A stretch of DNA of 64,000 nucleotides from Rhodoluna sp. (GCA_024641985.1 JAHEBZ010000001.1:297490-361489); one strand, 5' to 3'; positions 28,103-37,664 are shown, counted from the stretch's first letter. Numbers and translations: made by a program. Notes: generated by a model from the letters alone, not told the origin.

Positions 28103-28108
28103 AGGCTA
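28103..28108 (-). promoter_or_regulatory. -10 box of the thioredoxin/DUF4395 operon (leaderless type)
   Basis: On the minus strand TAGCCT, six bases, then the ATG at 28096. No ribosome binding site. Confidence 0.55.
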
Positions 28109-28164
28109 ATCCAACTCCCAATGCCCGGGTGTTTTGTTGCCGAATCTTACGTACCGCAAAAGGG

Positions 28165-28170
28165 TAGGCT
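28165..28170 (+). promoter_or_regulatory. -10 box of thyX (leaderless type)
   Basis: TAGGCT, six bases, then the GTG start of thyX at 28177. Confidence 0.6.
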
Positions 28171-28176
28171 AAAGGT

Positions 28177-28911
28177 GTGTCAGACATTATTTTTCGCAGC
28201 GACGTAACCGTCGAACTTGTCCGCTCGAATGCAGCCGACTCAGATGTGCTTTTCGCGGCTCGCGTTTCAACCCAAGGTGAGCAAACCCTCGAGGCCGCAG
28301 CGGCTCAAACCGATGCCGCCGAGGATGAAAAGCGCTCCAAGGGCCTCATCAACTACCTAATGCGCGATCGTCACGGTTCACCGTTTGAGCACAACTCAAT
28401 GACCTTCTATGTTCAAGCGCCAATTTTCGTGTTTCGCGAGTTTATGCGGCACCGCATTGCCTCATATAACGAAGAGTCGGGTCGCTACAAAGAGTTGAGC
28501 CCGGTTTTCTATGTGCCTGGCCCAGACCGCAACTTGCTTCAGGTGGGCAAAGCCGGCCACTACGAGTTTTTGCCTGGCAGCGCCGAGCAAGTGGCACTTG
28601 TTGAGCAAGAGTCACGCATGGCTTCTATTCACGCCTACGAGTCATATCAGCGCATGCTCGAGGCCGGCGTTGCCCGCGAGGTGGCCCGCATCGTGCTGCC
28701 ACTAAACATCTATTCGAGCATGTATGTCACCATGAATGCTCGCGCTCTCATGAACTTCTTGAGCCTAAGAACTAAGCGTGAGGGCACTCACTTTCCTTCG
28801 TTCCCACAGCGCGAAATCGAGATGTGCGCCGAGAAGATGGAAGAGCAGTTCGCCAAGTTGATGCCTTATACCTACGAGGCATTCAACGCCAACGGACGCG
28901 TTGCCCCCTAG
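28177..28911 (+). CDS. thyX: Flavin-dependent thymidylate synthase ThyX
   Basis: Methylates dUMP to dTMP using FAD, NADPH and methylene-tetrahydrofolate. 244 residues, start GTG. The diagnostic RHRxxSxNExSxRY motif is present near 87-100 (RHRIASYNEESGRY), and the flavin/substrate region LRTKREGTHF follows. thyX between dapB and dapA is a standard actinobacterial arrangement. The promoter is of the leaderless type; a strong terminator follows. Confidence 0.96.
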   Translation: MSDIIFRSDVTVELVRSNAADSDVLFAARVSTQGEQTLEAAAAQTDAAEDEKRSKGLINYLMRDRHGSPFEHNSMTFYVQAPIFVFREFMRHRIASYNEESGRYKELSPVFYVPGPDRNLLQVGKAGHYEFLPGSAEQVALVEQESRMASIHAYESYQRMLEAGVAREVARIVLPLNIYSSMYVTMNARALMNFLSLRTKREGTHFPSFPQREIEMCAEKMEEQFAKLMPYTYEAFNANGRVAP

Positions 28912-28940
28912 TCGGCAAAGTTTTAGCTTAAGCAGCTTTT

Positions 28941-28975
28941 GAAACCCTCGGTCTAATCGCCGAGGGTTTCTTTTT
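28941..28975 (+). terminator. thyX terminator overlapping the sulP stop codon
   Basis: GAAACCCTCGG (28941-28951) pairs with CCGAGGGTTTC (28960-28970), 11 bp, then TTTTT. The loop (28952-28959) contains the minus-strand stop of sulP, and the second arm encodes the last sulP codons. It acts for the plus strand; the minus strand lacks a T-run after the stem. Confidence 0.87.
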
Positions 28976-30260
28976 CGTCTACCGGCGGATACCTGCGGGT
29001 GAGACGCTGCGAAAGAGGAGTGCGCCGCAGCAAAATTGCCAAAACAATTCCAGTCACTATCGCGCTGATCATATCCACAAATATGGTGAGGGCAAAGGTT
29101 GCCACCAACAAAATAATGTCCAACCATGATTCTTTAGCTATGGTCAGTAGCTCTTGAGGTTTGATCATATGCACGCAGGTTGCAAGCAGAACTCCACCCA
29201 GGGCTGACAACGGAATTTGGGCTACAGCCGGTGCCAATAGCAAAATTACTGCTGCCAGCACAAGGCTGTGCGTTAGTGCGGCCAATTTCGAGTTTGCACC
29301 GCTACGCACGTTCACTGCCGTGCGGGCCAAAGCTGCGGTTGCCGGCACGCCACCAAAGAAGGGCACCACAATGTTGGCTAATCCCTGGCCAAACAACTCG
29401 CGATTTGAATCATGGCGTTCCCCGCCGCCGCGCATTCGGTCGGCCACCTTGGCCGAAAGCAAACTTTCAAGAGCCGCCAGCACCGCTACGGCAATTGCCG
29501 AGGGAATCAACGACCACCAATTTTCAAACTGCAGAAAACTTACGTTAAAAGTGCCAACCCGGTTTGGTAGATTTCCAATTCTTTCCACTGGAAGGCTTAA
29601 TAAGTTAGCTACTGCGGTGGCGGTAAATACCAGCAGCAGTGCCGTTGGAACCCTTGGCGCAAATCGTGAAATTAGAAGAATTAGCCCGGCAACCACCATC
29701 GAGATGGCAAATGGAGTTGCGCTTGATTCGACGCTTGCTGCCGCTAGGGCATCGCCGGCCTTGCGGTAAATCTGCTCTGCATCGCTAGGTGCTACGCCGA
29801 AGATAAAAGGAAACTGTTGCAGCGCAATAACAATCGCCAAACCAGCCGTGAAACCTTCAACCACTGCGGTAGGAAGTTTATGCACGTGTTCGCCAATGCC
29901 GGCAACGGCCGTGAGCGTGAGTAAAACACCCGCCATGAGGCCAACCAACAAAACTCCACCGGCACCAAAATTATGAAAAATAGGCATCAAAACTACGGTC
30001 ATGGCGCCGGTTGGCCCAGATACCTGCAGTCTGCTACCGCCAAAGATTGCTGCCAACGCGCCAGCAACAATCGCTGTGGTTAGGCCAGCCTCTGGCCCCA
30101 AGCCAGATGCGATGCCAAAGGCAAGAGCGAGCGGCAATGCAACGATGGCAACGGTTAGGCCTGCAACAAGGTTTTTCAACGGATCACGCTTGGCATCCGT
30201 GAAATCGGCCTTCGTTGGCAATAGGTTCACCTTCACAGCCTTGCCACAAACACACGCCAA
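28953..30260 (-). CDS. SulP family anion transporter without STAS domain
   Basis: 435 residues with about ten to twelve membrane helices from residue 30 onward. SulP core features: LAGLTVAIVALPLALAFGIA at the first helix and GGSRLQVSGPTGAMTVVL (substrate-site half helix). The C-terminal STAS domain of full-length SulP proteins is absent; the protein ends soon after the last helix. Family members move sulfate, bicarbonate or dicarboxylates; the substrate here cannot be told. Start uncertain: TTG at 30260 as given, or GTG at 30236 or 30230. It is divergent from dapA and its 3' end overlaps the thyX terminator. Confidence 0.86.
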   Translation of the reverse strand: MACVCGKAVKVNLLPTKADFTDAKRDPLKNLVAGLTVAIVALPLALAFGIASGLGPEAGLTTAIVAGALAAIFGGSRLQVSGPTGAMTVVLMPIFHNFGAGGVLLVGLMAGVLLTLTAVAGIGEHVHKLPTAVVEGFTAGLAIVIALQQFPFIFGVAPSDAEQIYRKAGDALAAASVESSATPFAISMVVAGLILLISRFAPRVPTALLLVFTATAVANLLSLPVERIGNLPNRVGTFNVSFLQFENWWSLIPSAIAVAVLAALESLLSAKVADRMRGGGERHDSNRELFGQGLANIVVPFFGGVPATAALARTAVNVRSGANSKLAALTHSLVLAAVILLLAPAVAQIPLSALGGVLLATCVHMIKPQELLTIAKESWLDIILLVATFALTIFVDMISAIVTGIVLAILLRRTPLSQRLTRRYPPVDEKETLGD

Positions 30261-30278
30261 GTCAAATACCTAACCCGC

Positions 30279-30284
30279 TAGGCT
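30279..30284 (+). promoter_or_regulatory. -10 box of dapA (leaderless type)
   Basis: TAGGCT, six bases, then the ATG of dapA at 30291. Confidence 0.6.
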
Positions 30285-30290
30285 TGAGGC

Positions 30291-31265
30291 ATGTCGCACA
30301 AGAACATTTTTGGCCAGACCCTGGTCGCTCTCGTAACCCCAATGAACGCCGATGGCGAAGTTGACTGGGCTGATACCGAGAAGCTAATTGACTACGTCAT
30401 CTCTAACGGAGCCGACGGCGTTGTGGTTACGGGCACCACCGGCGAGACAAGCACTCTTACCGATGCCGAAAAAATCAAGCTGGTTGAGGTTGGCAAGTCG
30501 GTTTCAGGTGGTCGCGCCAAAATAATCACCGGCGGTGGTTCAAACGAAACCGCTCACGCGATGCAGCTATATAAAGCGTCCGAAAAAGCGGGTGCCGATG
30601 GCATCATGGTGGTCACTCCTTACTACAACAAGCCAACCCAAGCCGGCGTTCTCACGCACTTCAGAATGGTTGCCGATTCAACCGACTTGCCCGTAATCCT
30701 TTACGACATTCCAGGTCGCACAGGTGTTGCCATTTCGCAGGACACCTTCCACCGCGCAGCCAAGCATCCAAATATCATTGCCGTCAAAGATGCCAAGGGC
30801 GATCTGGCTCAGGCAACTCGAATCATGAACGAGACCGGGCTAATTTACTTCTCGGGCGACGACTCAAACATCCTGGCTCACCTGGCAATTGGCGCAACTG
30901 GTTGCATTTCGGTCACGGCTAACATCGCGCCGGCGGCATATCGCGAGCTAATCGATGCCGCTAACCGAAACGATTTTCACCACGCTCTAAACGTGCACAA
31001 CAGCCTCGATCCCCTTCAGCGCGCTGCCATGACCCACGTGCCAGGCACGGTTGCGGCCAAATACATTTTGAACGGCCTCGGAGTCATCTCTAGCCCTCGC
31101 GTGCGTCTTCCGCTGGTGGGCCCAGAAGATTCAGAGGCGGCTCGCATCGAAGCCGACATCGACCTGGTTGGTGCCGTAACCGGCCTCAGCTTCGACAACT
31201 TCCGACCAGACCGCAACGCAGCCGCAGGTGGCGCATTGCCAAAGGTAGCCGGAACTACAAGATAA
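30291..31265 (+). CDS. dapA: 4-hydroxy-tetrahydrodipicolinate synthase
   Basis: First dedicated step to lysine and diaminopimelate: condenses pyruvate with aspartate semialdehyde. 324 residues, TIM barrel. Visible motifs: VVTGTTGETSTL (substrate loop), LYDIPGRTGV with the catalytic Tyr, and the Schiff-base Lys in AVKDAKGD near residue 167. Leaderless-type promoter. RNase J follows at 14 nt, the standard actinobacterial pair. Confidence 0.95.
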   Translation: MSHKNIFGQTLVALVTPMNADGEVDWADTEKLIDYVISNGADGVVVTGTTGETSTLTDAEKIKLVEVGKSVSGGRAKIITGGGSNETAHAMQLYKASEKAGADGIMVVTPYYNKPTQAGVLTHFRMVADSTDLPVILYDIPGRTGVAISQDTFHRAAKHPNIIAVKDAKGDLAQATRIMNETGLIYFSGDDSNILAHLAIGATGCISVTANIAPAAYRELIDAANRNDFHHALNVHNSLDPLQRAAMTHVPGTVAAKYILNGLGVISSPRVRLPLVGPEDSEAARIEADIDLVGAVTGLSFDNFRPDRNAAAGGALPKVAGTTR

Positions 31266-31279
31266 AGAAAAGAGAACCA

Positions 31280-32953
31280 TTGGTTCAAACCCTTCCCGAA
31301 CCAGCAAAGCTGCGCCCGGGCGTCTTACGTATCATTCCGCTTGGTGGCATCGGAGAAATCGGTCGCAACATGACCGTTTTCGAGATCGACGGCAAGATTC
31401 TCATCGTTGACTGCGGCGTGTTGTTCCCCGAGGAACACCAGCCCGGCATCGATGTGATTCTGCCTGATTTCGGCTACTTGCGCGACCGCCTCGACGACAT
31501 CATCGGTATTGTTTTGACTCACGGGCACGAAGATCACATCGGAGGAGTCCCATATCTGCTTCGTCTGAAGCAAGACATCCCGTTGATTGGTTCGGCGCTA
31601 ACTTTGGCATTCGTCGAGGCCAAGCTAAAAGAACACCGAATCCAGCCTTACTCGATGGTTGTAGCCGAAGGCCAACGCGAGAAAATGGCGGGGTTCGATC
31701 TTGAATTCATTGCCGTCAACCACTCCATTCCAGATGCGCTCGCCGTGGTCATCCGAACCAAAGCCGGCACAGTGCTGCACACCGGTGATTTCAAAATGGA
31801 TCAGCTTCCGCTAGATGGCCGCCTCACCGACCTGCGTGCCTTCGCGCGCGTTGGTGAAGAAGGTCTCGACCTTTTCATGAGCGATTCGACCAATGCCGAT
31901 GTTCCGGGATTCACTCCACTCGAAAAAGATATTGGCCCGGTAATCGAAAACATCATTTCGAGATCCAAAAAGCGAGTGATCGTGGCCTCGTTCTCGAGCC
32001 ATGTGCACCGTGTTCAGCAAGTGGTAGACGCCGCTAAAGCCAACGGCCGCAAGGTTGTTTTGGTGGGGCGCTCGATGGTTCGAAACATGCAGATTGCAAT
32101 CGATATGGGTTATCTAAAGGCCGATCTCGAAGATTTTGTTGACTTGAAGCAGGCTAGAAACCTCGATGACAATCAGCTCGTCTACATGTCAACCGGCTCG
32201 CAAGGTGAACCAATGGCCGTGTTGGCGCGAATGGCAAATCTTGAACACGACATCGAAATCGCCGAGGGTGACACAGTCATTTTGGCCAGCTCGCTCATAC
32301 CTGGCAACGAAAATGCGGTTTATCGCGTGATCGATGGGCTAACCAAACTTGGTGCAAACGTGGTTCACAAGGGCAATGCAAAAGTGCACGTATCTGGCCA
32401 CGCTGCCGCCGGTGAATTGCTTTACTGCTACAACATTTTGAAGCCAAAGAACGTCATGCCGGTTCACGGTGAATACCGCCACCTAATTGCCAACGGAAAA
32501 CTTGCCGAGCAAACCGGTGTCGCACACGAGCGTGTGCTGATCACCGAGGATGGCTGGGTTGTCGACCTGGTCGACGGTGTTGCCGAAGTTGTTGGTGCGG
32601 TTGAGTGCGGCCTGCTTTATGTCGATGGCAAAACCGTGGGCAAGATCACGGATGAGGATCTAAAAGACCGAAGAGTTCTTGCCGAAGAAGGTTTCATCTC
32701 AATCTTCTGCGTGGTTGACTCTGCCGGTCGAGTCAAGGTTGGCCCAGAAATTCGTGCGCGCGCATTCGCCGAAGACGATCATGTTTTCGATGATGTTAAG
32801 CCGCTCATTGAGCGCGCTTTGGCGGCGGCAGCCGGCGAGGGAGTGCGCGATCCATATGCGCTTCAACAGGTTATCCGCCGCACCATTGGCACTTGGGTTA
32901 ACAAGGCACATCGCCGCCGCCCAATGATCATCCCTGTGGTAATTCAAGACTAG
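31280..32953 (+). CDS. rnj: Ribonuclease J
   Basis: Metallo-beta-lactamase/beta-CASP nuclease with endo- and 5'-exonuclease activity in RNA decay and maturation. 557 residues. Zinc motif LTHGHEDHIGG near residue 78, HTGDFKMD, MSDSTNAD and the beta-CASP motif VHVSGHAAAGE are all present. Start TTG preceded by a purine stretch (AAAAGAG). Cotranscribed with dapA. Together with PNPase it gives the core RNA degradation set of an organism of this type. Confidence 0.95.
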   Translation: MVQTLPEPAKLRPGVLRIIPLGGIGEIGRNMTVFEIDGKILIVDCGVLFPEEHQPGIDVILPDFGYLRDRLDDIIGIVLTHGHEDHIGGVPYLLRLKQDIPLIGSALTLAFVEAKLKEHRIQPYSMVVAEGQREKMAGFDLEFIAVNHSIPDALAVVIRTKAGTVLHTGDFKMDQLPLDGRLTDLRAFARVGEEGLDLFMSDSTNADVPGFTPLEKDIGPVIENIISRSKKRVIVASFSSHVHRVQQVVDAAKANGRKVVLVGRSMVRNMQIAIDMGYLKADLEDFVDLKQARNLDDNQLVYMSTGSQGEPMAVLARMANLEHDIEIAEGDTVILASSLIPGNENAVYRVIDGLTKLGANVVHKGNAKVHVSGHAAAGELLYCYNILKPKNVMPVHGEYRHLIANGKLAEQTGVAHERVLITEDGWVVDLVDGVAEVVGAVECGLLYVDGKTVGKITDEDLKDRRVLAEEGFISIFCVVDSAGRVKVGPEIRARAFAEDDHVFDDVKPLIERALAAAAGEGVRDPYALQQVIRRTIGTWVNKAHRRRPMIIPVVIQD

Positions 32954-33002
32954 TTTGCTAGCCCAAAGCCGTGCCTTGCTCAGTTCTGACGGGGGTGGCT
33001 GT

Positions 33003-33008
33003 TAGTTT
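33003..33008 (+). promoter_or_regulatory. -10 box of ftsK (leaderless type)
   Basis: TAGTTT, six bases, then the ATG of ftsK at 33015. Confidence 0.5.
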
Positions 33009-33014
33009 TGAAGC

Positions 33015-35750
33015 ATGGCTACAAGAAGACCCAACCCGCCTCGCAAACCGGTTGCTAAGGCTGCGCGAACTGCACCCAGAGTGCGGCAGTCGCCGGCCTC
33101 TGCTCGTTCACCAAAGCAGCACGCGGGGCAAAATGTTTTTGTGGCATTGCTTGTGTCTATCTGGATGGGCCTGGCCCACACCGTTGGTGCGGGTGCACGT
33201 GCGCTTAGCCCAGACAAAATTGCCAAAGAAGACCGACGCGACGGCCTTGGTTTCTTAATCTTTTTGCTTGCGATCGCAGGCGCAATCTTCGGCTGGTTTT
33301 TGTTCAAAGACCCATTCGCTAAAGAGTTCAATGCGCACACCTTTGGCTTGCTCTTCGGGCGAGTAGCGTATGCACTGCCGGTGGTTATGGCTATTTTCTC
33401 CATCTACCTCATGCGCCATCCTTCAACAGTCCGCGACAACGGGCGCATAGGCATCGGTCTTTTTCTGTTTATCGTCTCAATCGCCGGTTTTTTCCATGTT
33501 TTTGCTGCCAAAGTTCCCGAGCCATCAAGCGGAGCTTGGCCCCTCACAATTGCTGGTGGGCTGTTCGGTTGGCTTGTTTCGGTGGCGTTTCTTAACACCC
33601 TCACCATCTGGGGAGCAGTGCCAGTTTTGGTTATTTTCGCTCTGGCATCGCTTCTAATCATGACAAAAACGGCGCCAAACCGCATCGGGCAACGTTTTCG
33701 CGAGCTCGGCCTTTACCTATTCGGCGAGTCGGCAGCTCAAACCGAACAACCAATCATCGAGAGCGAAATTCTCGACGCATTCGATGGCACCAAGGTGCCT
33801 TGGTGGCGCAAAGGCAAAACAGACGGCGAGCCGGCATTTGACACCCCGTTGGTTCCAGCCGACACCTACGTCGACGGCGATGGAGACGATTTTGATGTTC
33901 TCTTCGGTGATCCAATCGACGCCCATGTGCCGTCTGTTGATGCAACGGCAGCCGCCGGCTACGAAGGTTCAGTGACCGAGCCAATATCGTTGCCAGAGTC
34001 AATCCCAGTCGCGGCAACTACGCAGCCTGAGGTGTCGGCACAGTCGGGCCAGTCAGATTCAGCGTCAATTCCTAGCCGAACGACTAGGCCTTATCTAATG
34101 CCACCCCTCAGCATTCTCGTTCCGGGCACGCCGCCAAAAGCCAAATCGGCAGCCAACGATCAGATCGTCGCAGCAATCTCGAACGTCTTCAAAGAGTTCG
34201 GAGTCGAGGCTGCAGTTGTCGGTTTCTCAAGAGGCCCAACCGTCACTCGCTACGAAATTGAGCTGGCGCCTGGTGTAAAGGTCGAGGCAGTCACCCGATT
34301 AGCGAGCAACATTTCCTATGCCGTCGCAAGCAACGAGGTTCGAATTCTTGCCCCAATTCCTGGCAAGTCACTAATCGGCATCGAAATTCCCAACACCGAT
34401 CGCGAGACGGTTTCGCTTGGTGATGTGTTGCGCTCAGATGTTGCTACTAAAAGTCTGCATCCGCTAACTATTGGCATCGGCAAAGATGTTGAGGGTGGCT
34501 TTGTGATTGCAAATCTTGCCAAGATGCCACACTTGCTTGTTGCTGGTGCTACCGGAGCCGGAAAGTCGAGCTTCGTAAACTCCATGATCACTTCGATCTT
34601 GATGCGTGCCAAGCCTGCAGAGGTGCGCATGGTCCTGATCGACCCCAAGCGCGTCGAGTTGGCCGCCTATCAAGGTGTTCCACACCTCATCACCCCAATC
34701 ATTACAAACGCAAAAAAGGCTGCCGAGGCTTTGCAGTGGGTCGTCAAAGAGATGGACATGCGCTACGACGACCTTGCTAGTTTCGGCTTCAAGCACATCG
34801 ATGATTTCAACCGCGCCATCGTTGCGGGTGAGGTCAAGGTTCCAGAGGGCAGCAAGCGCATTTTGCAGCCATATCCATACCTGCTTGTGGTGGTAGACGA
34901 GCTCGCCGACTTGATGATTGTTGCTCCTCGAGATGTCGAAGATTCGATTGTTCGCATCACCCAACTTGCCCGCGCTTCGGGCATCCACCTGGTGTTGGCA
35001 ACCCAGCGACCTTCTGTTGATGTGGTTACCGGCCTGATTAAGGCAAACGTGCCTAGCCGTTTGGCATTCTCGGTTACTTCGGTTACCGATTCGCGTGTCA
35101 TCCTCGACCAGCCGGGCGCCGACAAACTCATCGGCCAAGGCGATGCGCTTTTCTCTCCGATGGGCACAAACAAACCCATGCGAGTGCAGGGCGCGTGGCT
35201 TAGCGAAAGCGAGCTACACAAGATCGTCGAGCATGTGAAAAAGCAGATGGAGCCCGACTATCGCACCGATGTCGACGAGCCTGTAGTGAGCAAAATCGTC
35301 GATGCCGATATCGGCGACGACCTCGAGGTATTGCTTCAAGCGGCCGAGTTAATCATCAACTCGCAATTCGGGTCAACCTCAATGCTTCAGCGCAAGTTGC
35401 GAGTCGGTTTCGCCAAAGCGGGAAGGCTAATGGACTTGCTGGAATCACGTCAAATCGTTGGGCCAAGCGAGGGCTCCAAGGCTCGCGATGTGCTTGTGCA
35501 ACCAGAAGATCTAGCCAGAGTGCTTGGCCAGCTTCGTGGCGAACCAGGGGCGAGAGTCACACCCGCGGTAGCCCACGCAGCCGCCCGAATCGATCTTCCA
35601 GCAGAGCCGGCAAGCAATTTGGCCGCAGGCAACTTCGAAGAGTTTGTTCCTAGAGCCACCGTCGATCGTTCAATCATTAGCGGCGGCAATGGTTTTGGTG
35701 ACGACGAAGATGGCGACGAAGATGCCTGGCAATTGACGGGTCGCCAATAA
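33015..35750 (+). CDS. ftsK: DNA translocase FtsK/SpoIIIE
   Basis: Septal motor that pumps DNA during cell division and directs dimer resolution. 911 residues: basic N-terminus, about four membrane helices (residues 50-225), a variable acidic linker (about 235-360), then the translocase core with Walker [10 protein letters not shown] near 514-522 and Walker [13 protein letters not shown]. The C-terminal gamma (winged-helix) domain is present ([20 protein letters not shown]), so it should read polarised KOPS-type sites. pgsA overlaps its stop by one base. Confidence 0.95.
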   Translation: MATRRPNPPRKPVAKAARTAPRVRQSPASARSPKQHAGQNVFVALLVSIWMGLAHTVGAGARALSPDKIAKEDRRDGLGFLIFLLAIAGAIFGWFLFKDPFAKEFNAHTFGLLFGRVAYALPVVMAIFSIYLMRHPSTVRDNGRIGIGLFLFIVSIAGFFHVFAAKVPEPSSGAWPLTIAGGLFGWLVSVAFLNTLTIWGAVPVLVIFALASLLIMTKTAPNRIGQRFRELGLYLFGESAAQTEQPIIESEILDAFDGTKVPWWRKGKTDGEPAFDTPLVPADTYVDGDGDDFDVLFGDPIDAHVPSVDATAAAGYEGSVTEPISLPESIPVAATTQPEVSAQSGQSDSASIPSRTTRPYLMPPLSILVPGTPPKAKSAANDQIVAAISNVFKEFGVEAAVVGFSRGPTVTRYEIELAPGVKVEAVTRLASNISYAVASNEVRILAPIPGKSLIGIEIPNTDRETVSLGDVLRSDVATKSLHPLTIGIGKDVEGGFVIANLAKMPHLLVAGATGAGKSSFVNSMITSILMRAKPAEVRMVLIDPKRVELAAYQGVPHLITPIITNAKKAAEALQWVVKEMDMRYDDLASFGFKHIDDFNRAIVAGEVKVPEGSKRILQPYPYLLVVVDELADLMIVAPRDVEDSIVRITQLARASGIHLVLATQRPSVDVVTGLIKANVPSRLAFSVTSVTDSRVILDQPGADKLIGQGDALFSPMGTNKPMRVQGAWLSESELHKIVEHVKKQMEPDYRTDVDEPVVSKIVDADIGDDLEVLLQAAELIINSQFGSTSMLQRKLRVGFAKAGRLMDLLESRQIVGPSEGSKARDVLVQPEDLARVLGQLRGEPGARVTPAVAHAAARIDLPAEPASNLAAGNFEEFVPRATVDRSIISGGNGFGDDEDGDEDAWQLTGRQ

Positions 35751-36322
35751 TGACTGGTTCAAGTAAAAACAGCCCCTGGAACGTGCCCAATGCCATCACT
35801 GTGGCCCGCATTCTCGCGGTTCCATTCTTCATTTGGTCGCTGGTTGCAATCGCCGATACCGAATCGCCAATGCGATGGGTTTCGGTGCTTATTTTCATAG
35901 TCATAATGGCAAGCGACGGCATCGACGGGGCGATAGCCCGCAAACATGGGTTGATAACAAACCTCGGCAAAATTCTCGATCCGATTGCCGACAAAGCGCT
36001 GCTTGGCGGTGCGCTCATTGCGCTTTCCATTCTGGGCGAAATAGCTTGGTGGGTAACAGTTGTAATTCTGGTCCGCGAACTTGGCATCACCATATATCGC
36101 CTGATTGTCATCAAGAAACGCGTGATTGCGGCATCTGGCGGCGGAAAGCTAAAGACCATCGTGCAGGCCATCATGGTCGGTTTTGTCGTATCACCTCTAA
36201 CCGCTTGGTTCCCCGGCGATGCCTACCTGGCATTTGAAATTGCATTGATAAACATCGCAACAATTCTCACCATCTACTCCGGCCTGCAATACATGATCGC
36301 TGCGGCCAGGGCAAAGGCTTAG
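35750..36322 (+). CDS. pgsA: CDP-diacylglycerol--glycerol-3-phosphate 3-phosphatidyltransferase
   Basis: Makes phosphatidylglycerol phosphate, precursor of the acidic membrane lipids. 190 residues, about five to six helices. The CDP-alcohol transferase signature is complete: SDGIDGAIARKHG and, eight residues on, LGKILDPIADK, with the four metal-binding aspartates. It overlaps ftsK by one base and abuts cinA, so the three are one unit. Confidence 0.94.
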   Translation: MTGSSKNSPWNVPNAITVARILAVPFFIWSLVAIADTESPMRWVSVLIFIVIMASDGIDGAIARKHGLITNLGKILDPIADKALLGGALIALSILGEIAWWVTVVILVRELGITIYRLIVIKKRVIAASGGGKLKTIVQAIMVGFVVSPLTAWFPGDAYLAFEIALINIATILTIYSGLQYMIAAARAKA

Positions 36323-36817
36323 ATGACAGCAGAGCGATTGATAGCGGTAATGGCCGAACAAAAGCTTAAATTGGCCGTCGCCGAATCGCTCACGGGCGGG
36401 TTGCTCGCCGCGGCACTTACCGAGGTGCCTGGCGCTTCGAAGGTTTTTCTTGGTTCTATAACCGCTTATCAGTCGGTGCTCAAGCAGCAACTGCTGGGGG
36501 TGTCTGGCAAACTGCTCGAAACTCATGGTGCTGTTGACCCTGAGGTGGCGGCGCAAATGGCTGGTGGGGTTCGAACCAAGATTGCCCAAAAATCTGGCAC
36601 CTCCGAAACTTCGGTTATCGGTGTGGCAACCACAGGCGTTGCCGGGCCCGAAATTCAAGATGGCAAGCCTGTCGGCAACGTGTTTATAGCCTTGGCGGGG
36701 CTACCCGTTGTGGGTGACGTGGTTTATGCCCACAAGTTCCAGGGTGATCGCACACAGATAAGGCAACAAACTGTTGCTGCTGCAATTCAACACATCTCGG
36801 AACATTTCGAGGCTTGA
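36323..36817 (+). CDS. cinA: CinA C-terminal domain protein (nicotinamide mononucleotide deamidase PncC)
   Basis: 164 residues corresponding only to the C-terminal CinA domain; the N-terminal MocF-like domain is absent, as in E. coli PncC. Motifs: AVAESLTGGLLAAALTEVPGAS with the catalytic Ser and GVATTGVAGP. It hydrolyses nicotinamide mononucleotide to the acid form, recycling NAD by-products; this is known for family members. Begins directly after pgsA. The pgsA-cinA-clgR order is conserved in actinobacteria. Confidence 0.9.
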   Translation: MTAERLIAVMAEQKLKLAVAESLTGGLLAAALTEVPGASKVFLGSITAYQSVLKQQLLGVSGKLLETHGAVDPEVAAQMAGGVRTKIAQKSGTSETSVIGVATTGVAGPEIQDGKPVGNVFIALAGLPVVGDVVYAHKFQGDRTQIRQQTVAAAIQHISEHFEA

Positions 36818-36919
36818 TTCGGTTTACCTTTGTATGACTCACAGTTGTCTATCAGCAACGCCGGTTAGGCTTTGTCATAAGCAGCAGGTAAATTACTTAG
36901 AGAGCGATAGGAGGCTCCA

Positions 36920-37276
36920 ATGGTATTAGTTCGTCAAGAAATCGGTGATGTACTCCGGGACTTCCGTTTGCAGAAGGGTCGAACTCTTCGTCAAATTGCA
37001 GGGCGAGCCAGCGTTGCCTTGGGTTATCTCAGCGAGGTTGAGCGCGGTCAAAAAGAAGCATCTTCAGAAATCCTTCTGTCCGTTGCCGATGCACTTGAGG
37101 TTCCTATTTCAGTAATCATGCGAGAAGTCAGCGATCGCCTCGCAATTCACGAGGGTGTCCGATTCAATGAGGTTTACTCGGCTGGCATGCAATACTCCGA
37201 TTCGTCCTACATCCCCGACACGGTTCCTGCTGAATTCGTGGTCGATTACGATGCGGGTCTACTGAAATCCCTCTAA
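36920..37276 (+). CDS. clgR: XRE-family transcriptional regulator, ClgR type
   Basis: 118 residues. HTH domain at about 5-63 (DVLRDFRLQKGRTLRQIA then VALGYLSEVERGQKEASSEI), matching ClgR, the actinobacterial activator of clp protease genes. The position between cinA and recA and the short hydrophobic C-terminus are typical. Strong ribosome binding site (AGGAGG). The upstream 102-nt gap contains a GCC-N5-GGC palindrome near 36863 that might be an operator, but I cannot support that firmly. A strong terminator follows. Confidence 0.87.
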   Translation: MVLVRQEIGDVLRDFRLQKGRTLRQIAGRASVALGYLSEVERGQKEASSEILLSVADALEVPISVIMREVSDRLAIHEGVRFNEVYSAGMQYSDSSYIPDTVPAEFVVDYDAGLLKSL

Positions 37277-37282
37277 AACTTC

Positions 37283-37313
37283 AAAAACCCCGGGTCTTGG
37301 CCTGGGGTTTTTT
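37283..37313 (+). terminator. Terminator after clgR
   Basis: AAAAACCCC and GGG pair with CCT and GGGGTTTTT around TCTTGG, ending in a run of six T. Confidence 0.88.
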
Positions 37314-37333
37314 GATTGTCACGCCAACCTAGA

Positions 37334-37339
37334 TAGGGT
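37334..37339 (+). promoter_or_regulatory. -10 box of the DUF3046 gene (leaderless type)
   Basis: TAGGGT, six bases, then GTG at 37346. Confidence 0.55.
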
Positions 37340-37345
37340 CATTGA

Positions 37346-37585
37346 GTGCGACTTAGCCAATTCAAAGAGCTCATGCTAGATGAGTTTGGCCGCGAATACG
37401 CGGCGGTTATTTCGCGCGACCTTGTGCTTGGCCAGTTAGCCGACAAAACGGCCGATCAAGCTCTTGCGGCAGGGGAGGACCCAAGAGAGGTTTGGCTCGC
37501 CATTTGCTCGTCAGCAGGAGTGCCAAAGAGTCGCTGGCATGGCCTAAGCGGCGATAAGAAACAAAGGCCCGCAGGCAAGCCATAA
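37346..37585 (+). CDS. DUF3046 family protein
   Basis: 79 residues, start GTG. DUF3046 signature: RLSQFKELMLDEFG at the N-terminus, DLVLGQLADKTADQALAAGE in the middle and VWLAICSSAGVP before the C-terminus. A small soluble helical protein that in actinobacteria nearly always sits just upstream of recA; function unknown. Its transcript appears leaderless and is separate from the SOS promoter of recA. Confidence 0.9.
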   Translation: MRLSQFKELMLDEFGREYAAVISRDLVLGQLADKTADQALAAGEDPREVWLAICSSAGVPKSRWHGLSGDKKQRPAGKP

Positions 37586-37627
37586 GAACAAATACCCGAA
37601 GATTCGACACGCCAAAGAAATCAACTA

Positions 37628-37664
37628 TCGAAATTTTGTTCGAAAATTGCTAGTCTTCTAACAA
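37628..37664 (+). promoter_or_regulatory. recA promoter with LexA (SOS) box
   Basis: TCGAAATTTTGTTCGA (37628-37643) matches the 16-bp actinobacterial LexA box (TCGAAC-N4-GTTCGA) except for one base. It overlaps a possible -35 TTGTTC (37636-37641), with -10 TAACAA (37659-37664) after 17 nt, so bound LexA would block polymerase. Confidence 0.75.

Noticed and set aside
29161..29769. A 202-codon plus-strand frame opposite sulP
   Set aside because: Its composition is typical of an antisense shadow, while sulP on the minus strand has clear family motifs.
36840..36910. ClgR autoregulatory operator (GCC-N5-GGC palindrome)
   Set aside because: Only partly resembles published ClgR sites; too short to claim without a motif scan.
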